Made by a program: the position numbers and the translations under genes. 64,000 nt of DNA from Microcebus murinus (taxonomy: Eukaryota > Chordata > Mammalia > Primates > Cheirogaleidae). Location of the stretch: the NCBI RefSeq assembly GCF_040939455.1, contig NC_134119.1, positions 69,302,890-69,366,889 on the forward strand. The letters run 5' to 3'. This document shows, piece after piece, positions 1 through 20,189 of this stretch; within the stretch, counting starts at the first letter, position 1, and every line of letters starts with the position of its first letter. The notes below the pieces were generated by a model that was not told where the DNA came from, searched no databases, and saw only the letters and a list, made by a program, of their open reading frames with translations.

Positions 1-40
1 GACTCTGTCTAAAAAAAAAAAAAATAAATAAAAATAAAAG
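1..40 (+). mobile_element. 3' end of an Alu cut by the window edge
   Basis: GACTCTGTCT followed by an A-rich tail (AAATAAATAAAAATAAAA) is the usual Alu 3' terminus. Confidence 0.7.
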
Positions 41-1639
41 TGATCCTTTAAATACAGCAGGTAGGAATATTGGACAGGTAAACTTCCAATGTTACCTTTT
101 CCATATTAGCTGTGATTTGTGCGAGCTGCTGTTTCCATTACCTATTGCTGCACATCAAACCACCCCGAATACTAGCTTTCCCTCGGGCTTGTCTGGGTGG
201 TTGAGATGGTGGCCGGAACTGGAGCTGGATGTCTGGAACCTCAGTGCGCCTCCACGCAGCGCCTCTCTGCTTCAGAGCGCCGCCGATTGCTCACACGGAA
301 GCCCAGGGATCCATGCGGTGGAATGGAAGCTGCAAGGTCTCTTTACTGTCTGAGCTGCAGAAGTCTCAGGACATCTCTTTCTCTATATTGTATTGGTCAA
401 AGCAGCCGTGAGTCCAATTCAGAGTCAAGAAGGGGAGATAATAGTAATAATAAACTCCATCTTGTAATGCCAGAAATGCCACGTTGGTGTAGGGAGGGGT
501 GGGATTGTTTGGCGTTGTCTTTGGAGACAACTTCCTACAGTTACGCAGCTGTCCGAGTGTCAGATGCCTCTTCTCTCTGAGCAAGGGGACTGCCTGGTCA
601 GTCGGGGATGTCGGGAGGATGAAGTGGGAGCGTGTGTGCAGAGGGACAGCACAGAGCGCCAACATTCCGATCTGGGACTGCTGGCAACAGCCTGGCCTTG
701 TCCATGGGACGTTGCCGAGGGGAGACAGACGCACAAGGCACAAAAGCAGAAGTCTGTCCCTCTCCTGTGTGCCTCCGCCCAGGTGGACCTACACTCTCTC
801 CAGCGCATCTGACATGTTGGCTGTCTGACTCCAACCTTCAGCCCCTGCTCTGTGTGGCCAGGGCCCTCCGCGGAGCTGCAGACACTTCCAAAGTGAGGGC
901 TCAACTCTACATCACCACCACAGACAGCACCACACGACACCGCCCCTTGGACAGCACCATCGCCCTTGCCTGGACAGCCCCAGGAGCCAGTCTGTCCTTT
1001 GCAGAAGGGCGCCCCCTATGGGCAGACATGGGGTTGGTCAAACACAGGGGCAGAGCTTGGTAGCTGCCCGAGGGTCTCCAGGGCAGTGGGAGGGTGAGAG
1101 GGATGGGAACACAGCACCTGAGAGTCCAGGGATTCCTGGGGTTCCAGGGCCTTCACATCCACAATGACTGCCTGAGAGTCCCCACTGTGTCTCCTCTGCC
1201 CGTTCCTTCCTGAGAACTCAGCTTCCATGCCAGAAGAGCAAGACCCACACCTCCCTCCCCAGTCTGTGCCTCCCCGTCACAGCCACCTACCCTCTGACGT
1301 TGGAAATGTCAGGTGGCTTGACTGTCTCCAGCCAGATGTTGCTCTGATCAAAGGCAAGGACTGGGTCTATCCTACTCACTCCTTTCCTGGAAATTTCAAG
1401 GCACAGCATGGATGCTCACTTCCTGGCTGCTGAGTGAGTGGATGAATGCACTCATGAATGAATGTCTTCCCAAATCATGGGAGAGATTTGACAGTTCTTC
1501 CCCCTGAAATGAACACAAGCTTCCTCTTTCCCAGCCCGATCAATCCTGGTCAGACAAGGTCGATGAAGTGTCTCCCTGGGTACACAGCAGAGCATGGGAC
1601 AGGACCCCCTGTGTGATTTTGGAAATTCCCTTGTCCATT

Positions 1640-1985
1640 CCTTCTGCAATAACAAAATACCATACACTGGCTTATAATAAACGGAAATTTATTTCTCACA
1701 GTTCTGGAGGCTGAGAAGTCCAAGATCAAGTTTCCCACAGATCTGGTGTCTGGAGAGGGCCTCTTTTTCTCATAGATGATGCCTTCTAGTTGTGTCCCCA
1801 CTACTGGAAGGGGCGAACAGACTCCTCAGGTCTCTTCTGTAAGGGCACAAATTCCAATACGAGGGCTCCACCATCATGACCTAATCACCACCAAAGGACC
1901 CCACCTCCTCATACTGTCAACTTGGAGGTTAGGATTTCAACATACACATTTTGGGGGGGGCACAAACATTCAGATCATAGCATTG
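1640..1985 (-). mobile_element. MLT1-type (MaLR) LTR remnant, copy A
   Basis: Reads AATTTATTTCTCACAGTTCTGGAGGCTG, ACCTAATCACC, AGGATTTCAACATA, the reverse complement of the MLT1 pattern. Paralogous to 28660-29000, so it predates the duplication. An ancient LTR of an endogenous element with no coding capacity. Confidence 0.65.
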
Positions 1986-3640
1986 TTATTCTGAAACCTG
2001 ATGTCCTCATCTACAAATTGAGGGGGTGGGGCTCCAGGGCTTCTGGGTCCTAAGTTGGTAATACCTGTTTTACACTCAGATTCTCTCTGGCTTTCCTCTG
2101 TCTCTCCTTTCTATTTTTCTTCTTTTCTTTGCAGCTGGGGACTGTCAGAAACAGACAGGCCATGGCTCAGCCCTTCTGACCATTGAGATGCTGCAATGCC
2201 CATATTGGGACAAAGTGATTGGGCAAGGATGAGGGGCCCAACAGGGGGAAGTGGCTGTAGGGTGAGATGCCAGCTGAAAATGCAAGCACTGGTGCCGGGG
2301 GAGGGCACAGCTATGCCTGCCCAAACTCTGCACCTCCCTGCTCAGTTACCAAAGCTGGTCTATTCCAGGTTACAGACAACGGGGCTCACATGGCACAGGC
2401 GGGTCCCTGAAGGTGAGTGCAAGAAAGTAGGCTGTGATTTTCTATGGAACAACAGCTTCAGAAAAAGATGTGCAAAGTCATAGTGCTCAAGGCAGCATGT
2501 TCAGGTGACAAAAATACATAGAAAAGCAAGAAGCAATGAGCACTACAGTGAAACTAGGGGCTCCATCAGGAGGGTGTGGGGTGTGGCCCACAGGAAAGGG
2601 GAAGACCTGGGGTGCTAGTGATGTTCCACTTCTCAGGCGGTGTTCATGTTGTGTAAGTCTCTAAGTCAGTTTCGGAGGGGGGCACTTTTATCAACGTGTG
2701 CTATATTTCCCTGAAGAAATGTTTCAAGAAAAACGGACCTGGGTCAAAGGAGGCTCCCCCTACTTCCTCCAGCCCCAGACACACAATTGAAAGCCATCTT
2801 GTGTTGAATTCAGATGCATGTTTCTTCTTGTGCATAATCCTGACCATCCGGGAGTGGGCAGCCCCAAGACGGGTGTCACCAGGACACCCCTGGGAGCAGA
2901 ACCTGCAGCAGCAAAGCCCCCGGGGGGCCAGGGAACCCATCATGCTCTGGAGGACGGAGGCCTTGTGAAGTAACGAGGGTGACAAAATCTGATCTGATGC
3001 CCAGCCTGCCTTGAGGAAAGGAGAAGTTTCTACCGCTTTCGAAATCTGCCCTTCGTCTCAGACATTCCTCCCCACCAAACCTCACCGTACAAAAACAACA
3101 GCCTCCGTTTTCCAGGCCTCCTCTGTGTCCTTGACTTGTATTCACACACGGAATCCTCACCCCACAGCCCATGTCCCTGCGCTCAGTCCTCCTGACACTA
3201 CACCTCCGAACTAGGGGGAACCACCCCCACCCTGCCTGTGCGTCACCCACTGAATCTCCTGTCGTGCGGAGCTCCGAGGTCGGGAGACTTACTGACTCTC
3301 CCTGGACAGTGACTCCATGAGGACAGCACCCGGGTCTGCTGTGCTGACCTCCATGTGCAGAGAGGGGACGGCCACACGTGGCTGCTGATGGAGTAGGAGC
3401 CTGCTGCCCTCCCCGCCTGGGCCACCACCATGGCCATGTCCCTGAGCCCCACCCCTGCCCTCCACAAACACCCACAGCCTGAGACTCAAGGGTCTGGCCA
3501 GATGGGGCCTATTGCCACCTTCCAGAAAATGTCCCCCAAGGGAAAGGACATTGACAGTATGGCAAGAGATATGGTCAGGCCCCGCATGGGGTGGGAACTT
3601 GGGTGACTCTCACCCTCTTTGGCTTCGAGGTCCCCAGGAG

Positions 3641-11912
<8,272 letters not shown>

Positions 11913-12834
11913 GAAACTGGGCGGCTCGGCCCTGGGTGAGGGATCCCATCCTCTCAAGCAAAGGAGATGTCACAGGCTGATTCTTGTAGAAGCCCCACAC
12001 TGAGCAATAGAACATCGGAGCTTATTCCTCCTGTCCAATAGAGACCCTTCGTCTAGTATCTCCCCTTTCCCTGTACAGCACCCCCTCCCCACGGGTGCCC
12101 AGTATTCTACTCTCTAATTCTGTGCATTTGACTTTTTTAGACTCCACATGTGAGATTATATGTTATCTGTGTCTCTGTGCCAGCTTATTTCACTTAACAT
12201 AATATCCTCTGAATTTATCCATTTTTTTTTGCAAATGACAGAATAATGTGTTGTATATTTCATGATAGGTAAAAGAGAGGATTTTGAATGTTATAACCAA
12301 AAGGAAATGATAAATACTTGAGGTGATGGCTATGCTAACACACAGATGTGATCATTCCAGAACATACACATGTATGGAAACCTTACTGGGGCTGTCTCAA
12401 GGCTACTCAGGTACTCAGGGCAGGGCTGGAGTTTAAACCCCACCTGATTCTGAGTCTCTGCTCTCATCCAACCTTAAGTCAAACAGCCAGCAAGCTGGGT
12501 GCCCTTGGCCCTAAGTTTACAGCAAATAATATTTCTTGGGGGCTTTGATATTTACTGAAGAGGTGGTAGTAAATGTCTAGAGTCTCAGGGACAAGACAAA
12601 TGCAGTGGAGGTGATAAAGGCTGGGAACTCCTGCCCAACCTTTGTGGCAGGTTTTTAATTATTCCTTTGTTTTCTTCCCGATTTTAAAAATAGTCTTTTT
12701 AACTACCTGCTTGCTTGCTTGTTTTTCCTTGAAATTTAAAAATAATATTTATTTTTCAATTGAGACAAAATTTCCCTACAATGAAATATATAGATCTTAA
12801 GTGTGCAATTCCATGAGTTTGGCCAAATGTGTAC

Positions 12835-12852
12835 CCCCCCCCCCCCCCCCCG
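12835..12852. repeat. Poly-C tract
   Basis: About 18 consecutive C. The paralogous sequence (~42655) reads CCTGTGTTCCCC, so the expansion is specific to copy A. Confidence 0.9.
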
Positions 12853-13429
12853 TAACCAACAAGGATACAGACATTTTCCATCACTCCAGAAAGATGCTGG
12901 TTCCCATTCCCAGGCAATCCTCAACCCTGAGAACCACCACTTTCTAATTCCCATCACCAGACATGACCTTTCTATGCCCTAGAACTTTACATAATTGGGA
13001 ATGTAAATATGTATTCTTGTATCTGTTTTTTTTCCCACTCAGCATTGTACTTTTTGAGATTCATCTATGTTGTGTGTCAACATTCTAGTCCTTGTTGTTA
13101 CAGCCTAGGGTTCCATGGCATGAGTATATCCAAGTTTTTCTGTTCATGAATATTTGCTTTGATTTGTGGCAATTATGAATACAGCTCCTGTGAACATGTT
13201 TGCACAAGACTGTGTTGAGTTGTTTTCATTTCTATTAGGTGTTTGGGGGCATGGGTAACATGGGTACAATGAGGACAGATTCACATGCTGGAAGCTCCAG
13301 AGCCTCTGGGATGTCCCAGTGGAGACCAGCATCCTGCAGCTCATGAGCAGAGGACTGGAGATGGACACTGGGAAACATCAGGTGGTCCCATGATCCTGAT
13401 CATGAACCCCCAGTGCTGTTGGCTGAATA

Positions 13430-13865
13430 TTATCCCTCAAGAGATATGTTCAAATCCTAATCCCTGTACCTGCCAACATGACATAGTGTGGAAATAGGGT
13501 CTTTGCAGATGCAATCAAGATAATATGAGGCCATACATGATTAGGTTGGTCCCTAAATCCAATGACGGGTGCTTTGATAAAAGGAGGGAAATTCAGACAC
13601 AGAGACACACAGAGGATGAAGGCCAAGTGACAATGGAGACAGAGATTGGAGTTATCCTGCCATGAGCCAAGGGATGGCAAGGATTGCTGGCAACCACCAG
13701 CAGCTGGAAGAGGCAAAGGATTCTTCCTAGGACTTTCAGAGGGAGCATGGCCCTGGTGACACCTTGAATTTGGACACCTGGACTCCAGAACTGTGAGAGA
13801 ATCAATCTCTGTGGTTTTAAGTCACCCAGTTTGTGGCAATGTGTCCTAGCAGCCCTAAGAAGCCA
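13430..13865 (+). mobile_element. MLT1-type (MaLR) LTR remnant, copy A
   Basis: GCTGAATATTATCCC ... GGGTCTTTGCAGATGCAATC ... CAGACACAGAGACACACAGA ... CCAGAACTGTGAGAGAATCA ... TAAGTCACCCAGTTTGTGG. The order matches an MLT1 LTR in sense. Counterpart at 43475-43925. Confidence 0.7.
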
Positions 13866-14589
13866 GTGCAGTGAAGGCAGCACCCCTGCTGGGCACCACT
13901 GTGCATGGGATCCTGCACCTGTCCTGTCTCACGCAGGCTCCACAGTCACTTGGGGACAGTCCCAGAGCCACACAGGACACAAGTGCAGGGACCAGGTGGA
14001 ATCCAGGCAGCTTCCACAAGGCCACAGAGGGGAACTTAATCAGTGGGCCACAGAGCTGCACCTGACTGAGGGATCGCCTTGTGCCAGGCACTGTCGTAAC
14101 TGTGAGCATTTGCTCACTGCTTCCTCCCTGCAGCCCTGTGAGGAGGGTGCCCCACAGTGACGCTGTTCCTGAGAGCAGGGCCTGCAGCCCACACAGAGTC
14201 AGACTCAGCCAGCAAAATGCCTCCGCGTCCCACCCTCTATTCCTCCTTCCCATCCTCCATCCTTCCCTTCCTCTCCACTTTCCTTTTTCCAGTTGTAAAT
14301 GCCATTATTATGAACAAATGTGCTTAGATATTTTGGAGTTCATTCAAGAACACAGCTCAGACACTAGTTCCAGAAGTGGGATTATGAACTCTGGACTAAC
14401 TTCGTACTCTTTCAACTTCTTTTCTAATTATGAAAGCGATTTAGGCACCTTGTGAGGAAAAAAAAACTTTAGAACATACAGTAAAGTACAAGAAAGCAAA
14501 TTAAAATACACATAGTACTGTTAATATTTTACGTTTTCCACAATTTTTGTAGTGAGTGCACGTACATAAAATTGTGGAAATTTGTACAA

Positions 14590-15150
14590 GGGGAGGAGCC
14601 TTGGGGGTTAGAGCCCGAGCTCCGCACAGCTCTACCCCAGCCTGCACCGATTGGCCAGCTCTGATTGGCATTTGGAGCTGCCAATGGCCATGCTGCCCAT
14701 GATGTCACCTCCGGTCCTAAGCGGGGTCTCCGGACTTCTGCACGGACCCTCCATCTCCCACCTCGGTGTGACTGAGCTGATTCCCTCTCTCGACTGTCCC
14801 GTCCCGAGAGACCCTGGACCCTGTCCACCCTGGCCGGTCCCAGTCGGGTCTCAGCCCTTCTCCATCAGTGTCCCTCACCTCCTTGCCCTCTGGTCTTGTT
14901 CTCCAGGTCTGAGGTGGACACTCAGGTAGCCCGGTGTGTCCTGTGGGGAGAAATCAGGGAAGTCACATCTCAGAGCCTTAAGGAACGCAGGAGGGTCCTG
15001 GGTAGAGAGATGAGGGGGCCCAACTGTTACACCACGCCCAAGCCCTCCCCATGTGGGGTCCTAGGAAGTGGGGGAGGTGGATCTGGGGGCTTGACCTCCA
15101 CACCAGGAGTCGTCAGCATTCCCCACACTTTGAAAGTTTCTGAGGATATC
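14590..15150. promoter_or_regulatory. CCAAT-containing conserved element, copy A
   Basis: GATTGGCC, CTGATTGGCA and GCCAATGG (three NF-Y cores, two inverted) lie within 50 bases, followed by a GC-rich stretch. It is strongly conserved with 45000-45550. Possible promoter or LTR; no attached gene is recognised. Confidence 0.4.
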
Positions 15151-15384
15151 TTGGTGTCTCAAATCAACAGTTTATTAAAGTCACGAACCACCAAACCTAG
15201 TTATTCTAAGCTTTAATGTTCAATGTACAAAAATTCTACATTTGTTTATAGACTTAATGAATTTTAAATAATCACAGGTTGACTAAATGAATGTCAGTAG
15301 AAAAACATACTTTTAAAAAGATCAGTGACATTTGCAAATGTAGTTAACGAAATTCCCATAAACATTTTAATCTGCTTTTATAAA

Positions 15385-16560
15385 TTTTGTATTTTTTAAT
15401 TTCAAAATTAGTTTTTGATACATGGGTCAGAGGAATAAATGTGCCCATCACCCAAATAGTGTTCAACGTACCTGTTAGGTGGGTTTTTTTCCTTCCCCTC
15501 CTCTCCGAAGACTTTTACTTTCCTCTATGTACTTGTGTGCCCATCAGTGAGTTCCAGTTTATTAGAGAGTACATGTGGTGCGTGTTTTTCCATTCTTGTG
15601 ATACTTCACTTAGGACAATGGTCTCCATTTCCTTCCAAATTAGTGAAAAAGGAATTAATTCATCAATTTTTACGGCCCAGCAGTACCAACATGGTATACA
15701 TATATTATATTTTGTTAATCTACTTATGAATTGATGGGCATATAGGTTGATTCTACATTTTTGCTATTGTGAATTGTGCTGCAATAAACATTTGAGTTCT
15801 GGTGTCTTTTTATAAAATGATTTGTTTTCCTTTGTGTAGTAGATACCAAGTAGTGGGATTGCAGGATCAAATGGTAGGTCTAATTTTTGTTCTTTGAGAA
15901 ATCTCCATACTTTTTCCCATAAGAGGTGTACTAATTTGCAGTTCTACCAACACTGTATAAGAATTCCTTTCTCTCTACACAGAAAGGGATAATCTAATGT
16001 TTTTGGACTTTTTAATAAAAGCCATTCCAACAGGAGTGCTATCTCATTGTGGTTTAGTTTGCATTATCCTGATGATTAGTGATGTTGAGCAGTGTTTCAT
16101 ATAGTTATTGTCCATTTGTCTATCTTCCTTTGAAAAACTTCTGTTGTCTTTTGCACACTTTTTAATGAGGTTGTTTGATGTTTTCTTGCTGATTCATTTG
16201 AGTTCTTGGTAGATTCCAGGTATTAGCCCTTTATTGGATGTGTAGATTGCAAATATTTTTTCCCATTCTGTAGGTTGTATATTTACTCTTTAGCTGTACA
16301 GAAGCATTTTAATTTACTCAAGTCCCATTTTCTTTATTTTTGTTGCTGCTGTAATTGACATTGTGGTCTTACTCATAATTTCTTTGCTTAGACCAATGTC
16401 TAGAAGAGTTTTTCCTAAATATTCTTATAGAATTCTATGGTTTCATGCCTTACATTTCAGTCTTTTATCATCTTGAATTAATTTTTGTGAGTTGGGGGAG
16501 ATAGGGGTCATATTTCATTCTTCTGCATGTGTCTATCCCATTTTTTAAGTGAACATTAAC
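15385..16560 (-). mobile_element. Antisense L1 3' segment, between blocks homologous to 55760 and 58830
   Basis: TTGCTATTGTGAATTGTGCTG, AGTAGTGGGATTGCAGGATC, TTTTTCCCATTCTGTAGGTTG. It sits exactly between two stretches that match 55640-55760 and 58830-59280. No intact reading frame. Confidence 0.8.
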
Positions 16561-17709
16561 TCCACTGTGGTACTTCCTGGACATTCCCTGTTTTACATAT
16601 TGTGGGATAGGCTGTGAAAGCAGCCACAAGTCCCATGGAGATCAAGATTGTGGAACGAACAGAAGGTCAAGGGCTGTAAGTCTTAGAAAACTTGTCCTGA
16701 TAAGTGATGATGACATTTCCACATGCGAACCTGTTTCCAAAGAAGACACACTCCAATCCATTCAATGCAGTTGATCCTTATAAAAAATCCAATGGGGTAT
16801 GGCCTGGCGAGAAAGGGTTATTTGCATGTTTATTCATCTGCTCTTTCTTATTTATCAGAAGGTATTTTTCTATGCATCTCACATTGTCAATGATTACTAG
16901 GACGAAATTCATTGTACTTCTTTAAGCTTTCATTACCTCACACTGTATGCCAGAAAGTCCCAATGTCTCCTTGCAGTTCCACAGACAAAGCCCTGGGAAA
17001 TTCCAGCTTTTAGTGTCAGTGAGATGAGGTGTAAATGGCAAGAAGACTGAGATGCAGCAGCTAGGGAAGAGGAATGAATGACCAGAAGAGTATAAGGGTT
17101 GGGTCCTGGTGGCCACAAGGACATAGAGCTTCAGGGAAGAGAGATTGGTCATTTGTTTCAAATACTGAGAAGTCCTGTAAGATAGGGACTGAAAAGGACC
17201 ATTTGAATTTACGTAAGTGGTATCACAGCCGATCTTTGCAAAAGGAGATCTGGTAGCCTAGTGGAGATATATCTTCATTGCAGAGAGTTCAAGACAGATA
17301 GAAAGCGAGGAAGTAGAAACTGTGAGTGCCAAGGACTCCTTTGAGACATGTTGCAGTAAATCTAGAGGCAAGAAATGGGCCTGCAGAAGTAAATGGCTAC
17401 ACTCTCTAAGTCTTTGTCATTTCTGGCAGAATCTGACTGCCTGTCTCCCATGACACCACATGGGCTTATTTGCATGGGGCTTTTCCCTCTCATGGTGACT
17501 GTATTCCCATGGCTTCCCCACCACACTATGAACTCCACGAGGACAAAGGTCTTATAAGACCTTCGTTCTTCTACTCTCTCCTGTTCACCTGAACAGTGTC
17601 ACAATTTGCAGTTGCATGTGTATCACTACTCTGCTTCTGTCTTCATCTCCTTCAGTACTGGAGGTCACAGGGCCACCTCTGCTTTGCTCCCTGCCTGTGG
17701 ATTTAGTTC

Positions 17710-17910
17710 CCAGCACATAGGTCTCAGAGAGCTCTGGGGTTGAGTTCATGGTCATTAAATGTGTTACCTTGGAAAGTATCTAATTTCTCTGCTGCTTTGT
17801 TTCCCTGTCTGTAAAATCAGCAAAATAATAGTATTTTCCATATAGATCTGTGTGAGTGTTCAGAATTGGAAATGAATCAGTAAGTGCTGTATGTGTTCAT
17901 TAACTGAATA
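17710..17910 (+). mobile_element. MIR SINE (diverged)
   Basis: TGTTACCTTGGAAAGTATC, TTTCCCTGTCTGTAAAATCAG, CAGTAAGTGCTGTATGTG. Confidence 0.55.
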
Positions 17911-18057
17911 AGTGGACCTTAAGACATGTTTGCTGAAAGAATAGAAGAGTGAATAAATGTCCTCTCAGAATCAGACTAAGTTCATGGACCCTCTCTGCCT
18001 TCCCCTAGTCCCCCTATCATTGCCCTTCTCTGTCCTACTTCTCTCCTTGCCACCCAG

Positions 18058-18228
18058 CAACACCAGAAGATGTCCAAGTTCCATGGTCCCACCTATGTAT
18101 CAGGCTTTTTGGGGACCACCTCCACCATTGAGATGGAGGAGGAGCTGTGTTATGCCTCTCTCAGCTTCCCTTTGATGAATCCTTTGGAGGGCACCTCCAG
18201 CCACTACTCAGAGATCAGGACCCAGTGA
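18058..18228 (+). pseudogene. Orphan CD33-type Siglec cytoplasmic tail exon
   Basis: After a strong pyrimidine tract and acceptor (ccacccag, ends 18057) there is an open phase-0 exon of 56 codons plus stop. Segments HQKMSKFHGPT, TIEMEEELCYASLSF, MNPLEG and HYSEIRTQ match the human CD33 last exon pattern (HQKKSKLHGP, ELHYASLNF, MNPSK, EYSEVRTQ). Both tyrosine motifs (LCYASL, HYSEI) are intact and no frameshift is seen. No companion V-set, C2 or transmembrane exons are visible nearby. It may be a remnant of a lost Siglec or an alternative last exon of the upstream gene, whose exon 6 ends in phase 0. Confidence 0.8.
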
Positions 18229-18389
18229 GGAAGTGACCGGAGCATTGGTCTCAGCCAGAAGGTCCACATACTCCATGGGAAGGGAGACCAAAGGGAGATT
18301 CATGTAGATTTAACACCCTATAGACAATGGATTACATACACCGTTTGTGAGTTTCCTGCTATATTGAAATTATCTTTTGTTCCCAAAGA

Positions 18390-18550
18390 CCTAGGAACAA
18401 ATCTATGCTCTTTTATATGCTGAGAGCATGACATTGGGTGAGCTACTTTGCCCTCCATGGCTCAATTTCCTGCTCTGCAAAATGAATGCAAGATGTCCTA
18501 TCTCACAGGGTTGCTGTGAGGATTAAATAAGGATGCACATGGAAAACACC
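18390..18550 (+). mobile_element. MIR SINE
   Basis: GGGTGAGCTACTTTGCC, CTCAATTTCCTGCTCTGCAAAATG, AGGGTTGCTGTGAGGATTAA: MIR core order. Confidence 0.7.
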
Positions 18551-19039
18551 AGTCTTGGGAATAGTGAGAGTTTCCTGCGCGCTGGTTACTTCTCCCTTAG
18601 TTAGTGACACTTGGTTCAAAGCACAGTGTGGACAGTCACATAAACTATATCAGCAACATGTCAGTCTCAGTGGCAGCTCAAAACCCCACCACTGATCCCT
18701 TCTCTGACTTGCTCTCCAACATGATCACACTCCACTCTTTTGCTTTTTCAAAATTTCCTTACAATTTTCAAAAACTATTTAATGAGCACTTAATAATTGC
18801 CATGCTCTTTTCAAGAAAGGGCAGATTCAGTGGTAAATAAAAGAGGCACACAACCGTTCATGAAGCTTACATTTCAATAGTGAGAGAGAATGGTAAAGAA
18901 TAATTAAGTAGATGATATTATGTTGGTCAGCAATAACAAGTTTGCACAAAAAAAGTCAGTAAAGATATATAGGGAATAGGGAATGGATTATACTCTTCAA
19001 AATGTTGTCCATGACCTCATCACTGAGAAACTGACATTT

Positions 19040-19310
19040 GAGTATGCAGCTGTAGACACACTCACTATAGGCACTTATGGAGATACACAAATAATACATG
19101 CACAAAAAGACTACAGATACACGTATGTAGACACACCTGCACAGACACATACATATTTTAAACACACAACAGACTTACTCATACCCCAGAGCATGAATAT
19201 AGTCCACAGACACACACAGAGACACAAACACACACATGTATGTAGACACCACAGATATGTAAACACTGACAAAGGAATCATACACACTCACATTGCAGAC
19301 ACACAACATG
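19040..19310. repeat. CA-rich low-complexity stretch
   Basis: Degenerate ACACA/GACACA repeats. The 296-codon frame crossing it is a by-product of the repeat. Confidence 0.7.
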
Positions 19311-19459
19311 GGGCATCAGACACCTTGTGTCCTGAGATGGCTTCTCCCCTGGGATCTTGGCCTTGGGTAGACTGGAGCTCTGGTTCCCAGTCCAACCAGT
19401 CCCAATGCCCCAGCAGGAGAGAAAAACCAGTGTTGTTCATGAAACTGGGCAACCACTTT

Positions 19460-19473
19460 CTGCCATCTGGTGG
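19460..19473 (-). promoter_or_regulatory. CTCF consensus motif
   Basis: CTGCCATCTGGTGG is the reverse complement of CCACCAGATGGCAG, a full match to the CTCF core CCASYAGRKGGCRS. Confidence 0.6.
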
Positions 19474-20189
19474 ACCTTTTAGCTTTCCATACCCACCCCC
19501 TCCACACACTGATGTCACAGTCTCCCTGTCCCCGCTGCCTGAGGTCCAGCGGATCCTGCTGGCCTGGCCATTGTGGTGCCGGCCTGTCCCTGCAGCAGCA
19601 GCTGCATCCACACTCAGACTGACCACTGGGGGTGGGCAGGGCCCTTGGGCTTGGTCAGGAAGGTGGGAACGGCTCTGGGCCTCAGGAAACACAGACATAC
19701 AGCTGAGTCAGGGGAGAAGGGAAGAGTCCCCTGCACGGACACCAGGGAGTCCTGCTGCTGCAGAGCTGATCCGCTGGCTCAGTCACCACCCCATTCCCCA
19801 AAAGAGGAGTAGGAGGAGATGGAGTGTGAGGTTCAAGCTTGGATTTCCTCGGACCCTGGTGCAGAGAGGTTGAAGAAGGTGTCTGAGGCCAAAGGGGTGA
19901 AACGGTGGGCGGGGCTGCAGCCCATCAGTACTGACTTAGGGATGACTGACCTGAAAACTGAATTTCTAGGAAAACCAATGACTGACAGTGCGAAACAATC
20001 ACCTGGCACACACGGGAGGGGCGTGAGTAACCCCCGGTGCCCTGTCGGGACGGCCTCGCTAGGAGACCGACTTGGTGGGAGCCTGACTGACCGATGACAG
20101 GGCAGGATGGGAAGGGTGGATTATCTGATTAGCTGGTTTGCAAGTGACCTGGGCTCTGACTCAGGAGGACGCTCACCTGGTCCCTAACC

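Noticed and set aside
1005..1020. GGGCGCCCCCTATGGG as a CTCF site
   Set aside because: Two core positions do not fit the consensus.
18983..19873. 296-codon open frame, + strand
   Set aside because: Starts in CA-rich low-complexity DNA and has no domain or splice signals; by-product of repeats.
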